A stretch of DNA of 22,022 nucleotides from Clostridia bacterium. Its GTDB lineage: Bacteria > Bacillota > Clostridia > CAKSNL01 > HGM11501. The notes beneath the pieces are model-generated. The model was not told the DNA's origin and searched no databases. It saw nothing but the letters and a program-made list of their open reading frames with translations. Below are positions 14,859-22,022 of the stretch, piece by piece. The stretch covers positions 1 through 22,022 of the forward strand of contig JAFPCL010000141.1 of assembly GCA_017390225.1 (NCBI GenBank). The letters run 5' to 3'. A program made the position numbers and the translations under genes. How positions within the stretch are numbered: the stretch's first letter is position 1; each line of letters opens with the position of its first letter.

Positions 14859-14870
14859 GGAGGGTACAAA

Positions 14871-16112
14871 ATGAAAAAGTTTATTTCTCTTCTTCTGGGT
14901 GCCGTTATGCTTGTAGCCATGCTTGGTATGTTCGCAGCATGCGGCAAGACCGAACCTGCAACCAATCCGGATGCAGATGTACAGGTTGAAGCTACCGATG
15001 ATTTCAAGATTGGCTTCATTTTCCTGCACGACGAAAACTCCACCTATGACAAGAACTTCCTGGATGGTGCAGAAAAAGCAACCGCAGAGCTCGGTTTAAC
15101 TGCAGAACAGGTCATCTTCAAGACCAACATCCCCGAAGGCAACGAATGCTACGAAGCAGCTGCAGACCTGGCTGACCAGGGTTGCGACATCGTTTTCGCT
15201 AACAGCTTCGGTCATGAGCCTTACATGCTGAAGGCTGCAAAAGAATTCCCCGAAGTTGAATTCTGCCATGCTACCGGTACCACCGCTCACACCGAAAATG
15301 TTGCAAACTTCCACAATGCATTTGCTTCCATCTACGAAGGCAGATATCTGGCAGGTATTGCAGCAGGCATGAAGCTGAACGAAATGATCGAAAGCGGCAA
15401 AATCACCGCTGATCAGGCTAAGATGGGTTATGTCGGTGCTTTCACCTATGCAGAAGTTGTTTCCGGCTACACCTCTTTCTATCTTGGTGCAAAGTCCGTT
15501 TGCCCCAACGTTACGATGGAAGTTCAGTTCACCGGCAGCTGGTACGACGAAGCTCTGGAAAAAGAAGCTGCTACCAAGCTCCTGAGCAACAACTGCGTTC
15601 TTATCAGCCAGCATGCTGACTCCATGGGTGCTCCCACCGCATGTGAAAACGCAGGCGTTCCCAACGTATCCTACAACGGCAGCACCCAGAGCGCTTGCCC
15701 CAACACCTTCATCATTTCCTCCAGAATCGACTGGGCTCCCTACTTCAAGTATATCATTGAATCCAACAAGAACGGCGAAGCTATCGCTTATGACTGGTGC
15801 GAAGGCTTCGAAGTCGGTTCTGTTGCTCTGACCGATATCAACGAAGCTGTTGCCGCTCCCGGCACCAAGGAAGCTATTGAAGAAGCAAAGGCTAAGCTGA
15901 TTGCCGGCGAAATCCATGTTTTTGATACCAATGCATTCACCGTTGGCGGCGAAAAGCTGGAATCCTACATGGCTGACGTTGACACCGATCCTGCTTACGA
16001 AAAGGATACCGAAGCTATCTCCGATGGTTACTTCCATGAATCCGAATATCGTTCTGCTCCTTACTTCGATATGCAGATCGACGGTATCACTCTGCTGAAC
16101 AGTGCATTCTAA
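14871..16112 (+). CDS. BMP family lipoprotein, substrate-binding protein of a nucleoside ABC importer
   Basis: This is a 413-residue binding protein anchored to the outer face of the membrane. Residues 1-23 form a lipoprotein signal peptide, with lipobox FAAC and lipid-bearing Cys24, then a short acidic linker. From about 45 (FKIGFIFLHDENSTYDKNFLDG) it follows the PnrA/BMP two-lobed fold; the family binds purine nucleosides or related molecules. Codon choice is markedly biased (AAG, GAA, TTC, ATC), as expected for an abundantly made protein. The ribosome site AAGGAGGG (14857-14864) is near perfect. It is the first gene of the operon and is followed by a terminator before the ATPase. The nucleoside specificity is inferred from the four-gene layout. 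Confidence 0.93.
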   Translation: MKKFISLLLGAVMLVAMLGMFAACGKTEPATNPDADVQVEATDDFKIGFIFLHDENSTYDKNFLDGAEKATAELGLTAEQVIFKTNIPEGNECYEAAADLADQGCDIVFANSFGHEPYMLKAAKEFPEVEFCHATGTTAHTENVANFHNAFASIYEGRYLAGIAAGMKLNEMIESGKITADQAKMGYVGAFTYAEVVSGYTSFYLGAKSVCPNVTMEVQFTGSWYDEALEKEAATKLLSNNCVLISQHADSMGAPTACENAGVPNVSYNGSTQSACPNTFIISSRIDWAPYFKYIIESNKNGEAIAYDWCEGFEVGSVALTDINEAVAAPGTKEAIEEAKAKLIAGEIHVFDTNAFTVGGEKLESYMADVDTDPAYEKDTEAISDGYFHESEYRSAPYFDMQIDGITLLNSAF

Positions 16113-16216
16113 TTTCGCTTGCATCGGTCAAGCCGAGCACGCAAAAGCAGAGGGCGTTTGAAATCATCGCTTTTCTGTTAAATGATGAACAGCACGTTCT
16201 GTGATCATGAAGCATA

Positions 16217-16257
16217 GAGGCTGTTTAAAAACCCGGGTTTTTAAACAGCCTCTTTTT
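16217..16257 (+). terminator. Strong hairpin terminator between binding protein and ATPase genes
   Basis: GAGGCTGTTTAAAAACCC (16217-16234) is followed directly by its exact reverse complement (16235-16252), an 18-bp perfect palindrome centred on CCCGGG, then TTTTT. Because the importer genes follow without a clear new promoter, partial read-through probably sets a high ratio of binding protein to membrane complex. The 100 bases before it (16113-16216) hold nothing else I can name. Confidence 0.88.
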
Positions 16258-16329
16258 AAAATATATCCCCGTGTTTTGTTATAAATCGTATTGTGGGTGG
16301 TTTATCAGAAAGCACAAGAGGATAAGAAA

Positions 16330-17880
16330 ATGGAGAATGTTATGGAACAAAAAATAGCACTTGAACTTAGAAACATTACCAAAACCTTCGGCAGTGTTGT
16401 TGCCAATAAGAATGTGTCCCTCAAGGTGCGAAAGGGCGAGATTCTGTCCATCCTCGGGGAAAACGGCAGTGGAAAAACAACGCTGATGAATATGGTGGCA
16501 GGCATTTATTTCCCCGATTCGGGGCAGATTTTTGCTGACGGACAGGAAGTGGAGATTGCATCCCCAAAAGATGCATTTCGTTATAAAATCGGCATGATTC
16601 ACCAGCATTTTAAGCTTGTGGATGTGTTCACTGCCGCGGAAAATATTGTATTGGGACTAAAAGACGAAAAGCGCTTTGATATGCCCGGATACATTGAGAA
16701 AATCAAAGCAATCACCGAGCAATACGGCTTTGAACTGGATCCCAACAAGAAAATCTACGAAATGTCTGTTTCTGAAAAGCAAACGGTTGAGATTATCAAA
16801 GCGCTGTTCCGTGGGGCGGATATCCTCATTTTGGACGAGCCCACCGCTGTTCTCACACCGCAGGAAACCGTGAAGCTTTTCCGTGTGCTTCGCAATATGA
16901 AAGAAAGCGGCAAAGCCATCATTATTATTACCCACAAATTGCATGAAGTGCTTTCTCTTTCCGATAATGTTGCCGTTCTTAGAAAAGGTGAATATATCGG
17001 TACGGTCAAGACTGCCGAAACAAATGAGTCCGAACTCACCGAAATGATGGTGGGCAAGAAAATCTCTTTAAATATCGAGCGAAGTGAAGTCGAAAACCGC
17101 ACCGAGCGCCTGATTGTTGATAAAATTGATTGCAACAGTCGAGATGGTGTGAAGCTTTTGGATGATGTTTCGTTTACCGCCTATTCCGGGGAAATCCTTG
17201 GTATTGCAGGTATTGCAGGTAGCGGACAAAGAGAGCTTTTAGAAGCCATTGCAGGTCTGCAGAATTTAGACGACGGCAGTATTATATACAACAATCCCAA
17301 AACCGGCACCAAAGAAAATTTGCGGGATAAAACGCCTCTGGAGATTCGTCAGATGGGCGTGCGCCTTGCCTTTGTGCCCGAGGATAGATTGGGCATGGGA
17401 TTGGTCGGCAATATGGATATTGTGGACAACATGATGCTTCGAAGCTATAAAAAGGGAAAGTCTGTGTTTCTGCAGAGAAAACAGCCCAAGTCTTTGGCAG
17501 AAGAAATCATTGAAAAGTTAGAGGTTGTCACGCCCTCTGCATCCACCCCGGTGCGGCGTTTGTCCGGTGGTAACGTGCAAAAAATTCTGGTCGGCAGAGA
17601 AATTGCATCTGCACCTACCGTTCTGATGGCGGCATATCCGGTGCGAGGCCTTGATATCAACTCCTCCTACACGATTTATAACCTTTTGAACGAACAGAAG
17701 AAAAAAGGTGTTGCCGTTATTTTTGTCGGCGAAGATTTAGACGTTTTGATTGAATTGTGCGACCGCATCATGGTTATCGGCTCCGGCAAAATTGCAGGCT
17801 TTGTGGATGCAAGAAACACCACAAAGGAAGAAATCGGCATTATGATGACGAAGTCCGAACCCCATAATTCGGAAGTCTGA
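16330..17880 (+). CDS. Nucleoside ABC importer, tandem ATP-binding protein
   Basis: This is a 516-residue protein with two ATPase domains in tandem (RbsA/NupO-like), serving the two permeases encoded next. Domain 1: Walker A GENGSGKTT (43-51), Q-loop Gln92 in GMIHQHF, signature region MSVSEKQ (145-151), Walker B ILILDEP (165-171), His202. Domain 2 starts near 280 and is degenerate as usual in this family: its Walker A is GIAGSGQRE without the Lys, Walker B reads VLMAAYPVRGLD without the catalytic Glu, but the signature LSGGNVQK is good. ATG 16330 has AGAGGA at 16316-16321; ATG 16342 is an alternative. GGTATTGCAGGTATTGCAGG shows a short tandem repeat around 17202. Confidence 0.93.
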   Translation: MENVMEQKIALELRNITKTFGSVVANKNVSLKVRKGEILSILGENGSGKTTLMNMVAGIYFPDSGQIFADGQEVEIASPKDAFRYKIGMIHQHFKLVDVFTAAENIVLGLKDEKRFDMPGYIEKIKAITEQYGFELDPNKKIYEMSVSEKQTVEIIKALFRGADILILDEPTAVLTPQETVKLFRVLRNMKESGKAIIIITHKLHEVLSLSDNVAVLRKGEYIGTVKTAETNESELTEMMVGKKISLNIERSEVENRTERLIVDKIDCNSRDGVKLLDDVSFTAYSGEILGIAGIAGSGQRELLEAIAGLQNLDDGSIIYNNPKTGTKENLRDKTPLEIRQMGVRLAFVPEDRLGMGLVGNMDIVDNMMLRSYKKGKSVFLQRKQPKSLAEEIIEKLEVVTPSASTPVRRLSGGNVQKILVGREIASAPTVLMAAYPVRGLDINSSYTIYNLLNEQKKKGVAVIFVGEDLDVLIELCDRIMVIGSGKIAGFVDARNTTKEEIGIMMTKSEPHNSEV

Positions 17881-17897
17881 AGGGGAGGAAAGAATAA

Positions 17898-18992
17898 ATG
17901 AGTAAAATGAATAAGCTGTATTTTAAAACAAAATCGCATATCGTCAAGCGTGACGATATCACATGGTGGAAAGCATGGATTATCCGCGTGATAGCCGTCC
18001 TTTTGGCTATGGTTGTATGCGGTATTGTCACGGTGTTTTTAACCGATCTTAACCCCATTGAAATGTATATCACCATGGCAGAAGGTGCCCTCGGCACGAC
18101 GCGTCTGGTCTGGAATCTGATTCAGAACACGGCGATTCTGCTGTGCGTGTCCTTGGCAGTCACGCCGGCGTTTAAAATGAAATTTTGGAACATCGGCGCA
18201 GAAGGGCAGGTCTTAATCGGCGGTCTTGCCACGGCGGCTTGCATGATTTTTCTGGGAGAAAAATTGCCCACACCGCTACTGATGCTCGTTATGGTGATTA
18301 CCAGTGTTGTTTCCGGTGCTTTGTGGGCACTCGTCCCGGCATTTTTTAAAACACGATTTAATTCCAATGAAACACTGTTCACCCTGATGATGAATTATGT
18401 TGCCATTCAGATTGTGGCATATTACACTTTGGAATGGTCAATGCCCAAAGGCTCCGGCACGCCCCGAACACTGGAATACGGACAACTGCCTGTGCTGTTC
18501 GGTCAAAAATATCTCATCAATATTCTGATTGTTCTTGTGCTCACCATCGTTGCCTATATTTATCTCAAATACAGCAAGCAGGGCTATGAAATCTCTGTTG
18601 TCGGTGAAAGTGAAAACACGGCACGCTATATCGGCATCAATGTCAAAAAAGTCGTGCTTCGTACCATGGCCATCTCCGGCGCTGTTTGCGGTATCGCAGG
18701 CTTTTTGCTGGTAGCAGGCACCGACCACTCTTTGAAAAGTGACACGGCAGGCGGTAGAGGCTTCACGGCTATTATGGTATCCTGGCTTGCAAAGTTCAAC
18801 CCGATTTTCATGATTCTCACGTCTCTTCTCATTGTGTTCCTGCAAAAAGGTGCATCGAAGATTTCTGAGGTTTATCGTTTGAATTCTTCTTTTTCCGATA
18901 TTATCACGGGGATTATTATCTTCTTTATCATCGGCTCGGAATTCTTTATCAACTATAAAATTAAATTCAACAAGAAGGAGGAAAATAAATGA
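17898..18992 (+). CDS. Nucleoside ABC importer permease, first subunit
   Basis: This is a 364-residue membrane protein of the BPD_transp_2 (branched-chain/ribose-type) permease family. A charged N-terminal tail of about 28 residues precedes the first helix; about nine hydrophobic segments follow. FWNIGAEGQVLIGGLATA near residue 96 is the conserved substrate-path motif (family form NIGAEGQ), and VVGESENTARYIGINVKKV near 234 is the cytoplasmic loop that meets the ATPase. GGGAGG at 17882-17887 precedes the ATG. It overlaps the second permease by 4 bases (ATGA), so the pair is made together as a heterodimer. Confidence 0.93.
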   Translation: MSKMNKLYFKTKSHIVKRDDITWWKAWIIRVIAVLLAMVVCGIVTVFLTDLNPIEMYITMAEGALGTTRLVWNLIQNTAILLCVSLAVTPAFKMKFWNIGAEGQVLIGGLATAACMIFLGEKLPTPLLMLVMVITSVVSGALWALVPAFFKTRFNSNETLFTLMMNYVAIQIVAYYTLEWSMPKGSGTPRTLEYGQLPVLFGQKYLINILIVLVLTIVAYIYLKYSKQGYEISVVGESENTARYIGINVKKVVLRTMAISGAVCGIAGFLLVAGTDHSLKSDTAGGRGFTAIMVSWLAKFNPIFMILTSLLIVFLQKGASKISEVYRLNSSFSDIITGIIIFFIIGSEFFINYKIKFNKKEENK

Positions 18993-19975
18993 TTGCAACC
19001 ATTATTCAGCGTGCCGTCATGCAGGGCACACCGCTACTGTTTGGCTCTACGGGCGAAATTTTAACGGAAAAATCCGGTCATTTGAATCTGGGGATTCCCG
19101 GCATCATGTATGTAGGTGCAATCTCCGGCGTAGCAGGCGCGTTTCTTTATGAGCAGAGCCTGGCATCTCCGGAACTTTTAAATCCGATATTAGCCGTACT
19201 GATTCCTCTTCTTTGCTCTTTGGTAGGCTCTACCTTGATGGGGCTTATATACTGCTTCCTCACCGTCACTCTTCGTGCCAATCAGAATGTGACGGGGCTT
19301 GCACTCACGACCTTCGGTATCGGTGTGGGCAACTTCTTCGGCGGCTCTCTCATTAAGCTTGTGGATTCCGATGTGCCCTCTATTGCATTGTCTGCCACGT
19401 CCAACGCTTTTAAAACGGAGCTTCCCTTTGCGCATAGCCTCGGATGGTTTGGAGAAATCTTTTTCTCCTACGGATTTTTAGTCTATGTAGCGATTATCGT
19501 AGCAATCATTGCCTCGTTCATTTTAAATAAAACCCGTATCGGTCTGCATCTGCGCGCCGTTGGTGAAAACCCTGCAACTGCCGATGCCGCCGGTATCAAC
19601 GTCACTCGTTATAAATATATCACCACCTCTATCGGCAGTGCCATTGCAGGCCTCGGCGGTCTTTATTATGTCATGGACTACGCCAACGGCGTTTGGTCCA
19701 ACAACGGCTTTGGTGACCGCGGCTGGCTGTCCATCGCTCTGGTTATTTTCTCCGTGTGGCGTCCGTCTCTGAGCATTTTGGGCTCTATCCTGTTCGGGTT
19801 TTTGTACGTCATTCCCACCTATATCCCGAACATCACCGTCAGCGACAAAAAGCTGTTTGAAATGCTTCCCTATGTGGTTACCATTATTGTCTTGATTATC
19901 ACCAGTATGCGAAACAAAAAAGAAAATCAACCCCCTGCGGCACTTGGTTTGCCCTATTTCAGAGAAGAAAGATAG
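18989..19975 (+). CDS. Nucleoside ABC importer permease, second subunit
   Basis: This is a 328-residue BPD_transp_2 permease and partner of the previous gene. GEILTEKSGHLNLGIPGIMYVGA at residues 21-43 is the hallmark of the second BMP-operon permease (family form TEKSGVLNIGLEG). AVGENPATADAAGINVTRYKY near 191-211 is the ATPase-coupling loop. About eight to nine helices. AAGGAGG at 18975-18981 lies inside the end of the first permease. It is the last gene of the operon, with the terminator 25 bases downstream. Confidence 0.93.
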   Translation: MIATIIQRAVMQGTPLLFGSTGEILTEKSGHLNLGIPGIMYVGAISGVAGAFLYEQSLASPELLNPILAVLIPLLCSLVGSTLMGLIYCFLTVTLRANQNVTGLALTTFGIGVGNFFGGSLIKLVDSDVPSIALSATSNAFKTELPFAHSLGWFGEIFFSYGFLVYVAIIVAIIASFILNKTRIGLHLRAVGENPATADAAGINVTRYKYITTSIGSAIAGLGGLYYVMDYANGVWSNNGFGDRGWLSIALVIFSVWRPSLSILGSILFGFLYVIPTYIPNITVSDKKLFEMLPYVVTIIVLIITSMRNKKENQPPAALGLPYFREER

Positions 19976-20000
19976 TCAAGAGAAGGGGTTTTGTGTATTG

Positions 20001-20034
20001 AAAAACCTGGGGATATATGTTTTCCAGGTTTTTT
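20001..20034 (+). terminator. Rho-independent terminator of the BMP operon
   Basis: AAAAACCTGG (20001-20010) pairs with CCAGGTTTTT (20024-20033) across a 13-base loop, with the T-run at the end of the right arm. Confidence 0.85.
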
Positions 20035-20104
20035 ATAAATACAGTTTAACAAATGTATATAAAAGCCGAATTTTTATTGATGAGGCTTTTAGGGAGGAGA
20101 TTTT

Positions 20105-20425
20105 TTGAGTTATATAAATGAGGAGAAAAGAGAAGCTGAACTAAGGAAAAAGCGAAAAGAAAATAGAGATCGGAAAAAAGCTCAGAGAATCGAAAGAATA
20201 AAAGCAAGAAATGCAAAAAGAAGACAAGAAAGAGCTTTAGAAAGAGAAAAACAAAAAATAATGGATAAGCAGTATTTGATTGCTTCCATGACGAATGATA
20301 AAAAAACAATGGAAAAGCTTGAGGAAAAGGGCTATGAAAAGAAAGGCAGAGGAAAGAGTAATGTAAGAATATATCATTGCTCTAATCCGAAACCTTTTTC
20401 TGGAGGATCTTTTACACCCAAATAA
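20105..20425 (+). CDS. Small, very basic, charged helical protein of unknown function
   Basis: This is a 106-residue protein I do not recognise. Residues 5-55 are almost wholly Lys, Arg, Glu, Asn and Ala, a single charged helix likely to form a coiled coil or bind nucleic acid. The tail (VRIYHCSNPKPFSGGSFTPK) is Gly/Ser/Pro-rich. It starts at TTG 20105, with GGGAGG (20092-20097) 7 bases upstream. The DNA is distinctly AT-rich with AGA for nearly all Arg, unlike its neighbours, which suggests separate origin. It lies alone between the BMP terminator and the GH20 gene; I see no convincing promoter in 20035-20104, only AT-rich sequence. Confidence 0.65.
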   Translation: MSYINEEKREAELRKKRKENRDRKKAQRIERIKARNAKRRQERALEREKQKIMDKQYLIASMTNDKKTMEKLEEKGYEKKGRGKSNVRIYHCSNPKPFSGGSFTPK

Positions 20426-20453
20426 AACTAATTTAAAAGAGGAGGAAAACGAT

Positions 20454-21971
20454 ATGGATTACAAAAAACTGATATTTGACTCTTGCGGCTATGATTTTGA
20501 TATGGATATCGAAATCTACGAAGCCGATGCCTTGGAAGTGTCCGTGAAGGGCACGACGGCACGGATTGGGTACAAGGATATTCCGCAGCTTTGTCGCGGT
20601 TATATGTTGGCAGGTATGCATAAGGGCGAGGATATCGTGCTTCATCAATCGCCTAAGTTTGAAACGGCGGGTGCTATGCTGGATATGAGCCGCAATGGTG
20701 TTCTGAAAGTAGAATCCGTGAAGAAGTACCTGACTTGTATGGCATCCTTAGGTCTTAACATGCTGATGCTCTACACCGAGGATACCTACACGGTGCCCGA
20801 ATATCCCCGTTTGGGATATTTGCGCGGTAGATATTCACAGGAAGAATTGCGCGAAATTGATGATTATGCCGCATCTTTGGGTATTGAAATGATTCCCTGC
20901 ATCCAAACGCTGGGCCATATGTCGCAATTTTTAAAGTGGAATGATGCCGCTGACCTTCGGGATAACGGCAGTGTGCTTCTGGCAGATTATGAGCCGACCT
21001 ATGAATTCATCGAAGCTTGCATCCGCTCCTTGCGTTCTTGCTTCAGAAGCAAGAGAATCCATATTGGTCTGGATGAAACCGGTGGCTTCTCCCGTGGTCG
21101 TTTCCTTGAAAAATTCGGCGACCAGCCGGTGCTGGATGTTTTCTTCCGTCATTTAACAAGAGTTGCGGATATTTGCACAAAATATGATTTCAAGCCGATG
21201 ATGTGGTCGGATATGATTTTCCACTTCATTTCCGCCAAAACCAACGCCTTTGAAGGCAATCTGTCGGAAGATCAGCTGGCAAAATTCCCGGCAGTTGATC
21301 CTGTATATTGGGACTACTATGAAACAAACAGAGATGTCTATAAGCGCAAAATCGATAACCACAAACAGCTCGGCAGAGAAACGATTTTTGCCGGCGGTAT
21401 CTGGACATGGGTTGGTCATGCACCGTATTTTGAGCATACCCTCAACACCATGCGTCCGGCGCTGGCAACCTGTATTTCCGAAGGCATCAAATTCGTTTTT
21501 GCTACGGTCTGGGGTGATGATGGTGCCGAATGCAATCAGATGCTAAGTTTGGGCGGACTGTCCCTGTTCTCCGAATACAACTATTTGGATCACGAACCCA
21601 CCGATGACGAACTGCGCGCTATCAATAAAGCGGCAAATCTTCCGGACTTTGATGCACAACTGGCGGCATCTAAATTTTTCACACCCGTCAGTGGCAAAAC
21701 GATGCTGTGGGCAGATGCCGTATATAACTTGACGGATTATGACTTTGCTCTTGATAATCCCTTCAAGGCACCGGCGGAAACTCTTGCCGGCATCAACCAC
21801 ACCAAAACATGGAGCGATGTGTTTAACCGTCAGGCATTGGGTATGCGCGCCGCACAGTATAAATATGAGCTGATTAAAAATATGCGTGCTTTGTATCTTT
21901 CCAAAGATTATGAAGGACTTTCACCGTGGGAGACGCCGATGACGCGGATGCATCCGCAAACGGTATTATGA
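20454..21971 (+). pseudogene. GH20 beta-N-acetylhexosaminidase, C-terminus cut off at the junction
   Basis: The family removes terminal GlcNAc or GalNAc from glycans using the substrate's own N-acetyl group. Residues 1-70 form the small N-terminal domain; the barrel starts at AGAMLDMSRNGVLKVESVKK (72-91) and continues with LNMLMLYTEDTYTV (101-114) and PCIQTLGHMSQFLKW (148-162). HIGLDETGG at 203-211 has the catalytic pair Asp207-Glu208, and GIWTWVGH carries the aromatic pocket. No signal peptide, so likely cytoplasmic. GAGGAGG lies just before ATG 20454. Authentic sequence ends at about residue 492 (DYEGLSPW, base 21931); the last 13 residues come from the flanking DNA read in another frame. 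Relatives I recall are longer, by perhaps 100 residues, so the C-terminal part of the protein is missing here. Confidence 0.88.
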
Positions 21972-22022
21972 CCACGTCGGCTCCCGCCGAGGAGGCACCC
22001 GCCCCGGAAGCAGAAGCCGTTC
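21932..22022 (+). CDS. mutS: Probable continuation of mutS linker (partial, runs off the window)
   Basis: In the frame starting at 21932 this reads DADDADASANGIMTTSAPAE, then EAPAPEAEAV, with no stop. It is GC-rich like bases 1-322 and unlike the segment before it. MutS proteins of related bacteria have a low-complexity Ala/Pro/Glu linker exactly here, after RAKEILAELE and before the clamp-binding tail, and removing the 21.6 kb segment puts both parts in one frame. Identity rests on composition and frame only: the stretch is too short and too low in complexity to prove it is mutS rather than another linker-rich protein. Confidence 0.45.

Larger units (their letters stand above)
323..21931. 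other. 21.6 kb lower-GC segment that interrupts mutS (inserted fragment or assembly chimera)
   Basis: The segment lies between two GACG copies at 319-322 and 21932-21935. Left of it is GC-rich mutS coding sequence; right of it is GC-rich sequence coding an Ala/Pro/Glu/Asp-rich linker. Joining the flanks across one GACG gives an uninterrupted frame reading EGRSDADDADASANG. The segment starts inside a histidine kinase gene lacking its sensor part and ends inside a GH20 gene lacking its C-terminus. The extremities show no terminal inverted repeats, and no integrase or transposase is encoded. What is seen is the composition step, the truncated genes and the shared tetranucleotide. That both flanks are one mutS gene is inference. 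Whether the junctions exist in a living cell cannot be decided here. Confidence 0.55.

Noticed and set aside
14728..14870. Purine riboswitch before the BMP nucleoside operon
   Set aside because: Context suggests one, but the conserved three-way junction bases and loop motifs are not visible in the leader; the hairpins present are simple stems in series.
15096..16124. 342-residue open frame on the - strand opposite the BMP lipoprotein gene
   Set aside because: It mirrors a strongly biased real gene, lacks a ribosome site and resembles no family; a codon-bias shadow.
323..21931. Classical transposon, integrative element or prophage
   Set aside because: No integrase, transposase, relaxase, phage genes, terminal inverted repeats or long direct repeats are visible; content is ordinary metabolism and transport.

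Overview
The window looks like chromosomal DNA of a Gram-positive, low-to-mid-GC anaerobe of the Clostridia, probably an uncultured gut or rumen type. The evidence is strong GGAGG-type ribosome sites, TTG starts, sigma-A promoters with extended -10 elements, GHKL/AgrC-type kinase remains, an ABC_export-type permease, a PqqD-like protein beside an OPT transporter, and a BMP-type nucleoside ABC importer. Species cannot be named from this sequence. Every gene I can support is on the + strand. I see no tRNA, rRNA, CRISPR array, integrase or transposase.

The ends do not match the middle. Bases 1-322 are the GC-rich 3' part of mutS. The last ~90 bases (21932-22022) are also GC-rich and read as an Ala/Pro/Glu/Asp-rich linker. 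If everything between two copies of GACG (319-322 and 21932-21935) is removed, the mutS frame continues without a stop into that linker. The intervening 21.6 kb has lower GC and begins inside a histidine kinase gene and ends inside a GH20 gene, so both are truncated. This is either a captured foreign fragment sitting in mutS or an assembly chimera.

Layout of the 21.6 kb: kinase 3' fragment (323-994); promoter, OPT peptide transporter and PqqD-like protein with a terminator (1191-3557); NSS sodium symporter (3581-4951); a close-packed set of GH43 glycosidase, MATE exporter and threonine aldolase (5021-8323); an LRAT-domain protein whose ribosome site can be buried in a hairpin (8333-9011); a promoter-driven operon of type-1 ABC exporter, RluA-type pseudouridine synthase, HAD-IB phosphatase, two-gene ABC exporter and a small unknown protein (9041-14629); a promoter with a structured leader containing a possible leader peptide, then a four-gene BMP-type nucleoside ABC importer (14699-20034); an AT-rich, very basic small protein (20105-20425); and a GH20 beta-N-acetylhexosaminidase cut off at the junction (20454-21931).

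Functionally the segment is about nutrient capture and export: peptides (OPT), amino acids (NSS, threonine aldolase), nucleosides (BMP importer), and host or plant glycans (GH43, GH20), with MATE and ABC exporters. The binding-protein gene is separated from its ATPase by a strong terminator, which would let the binding protein be made in excess of the membrane complex.
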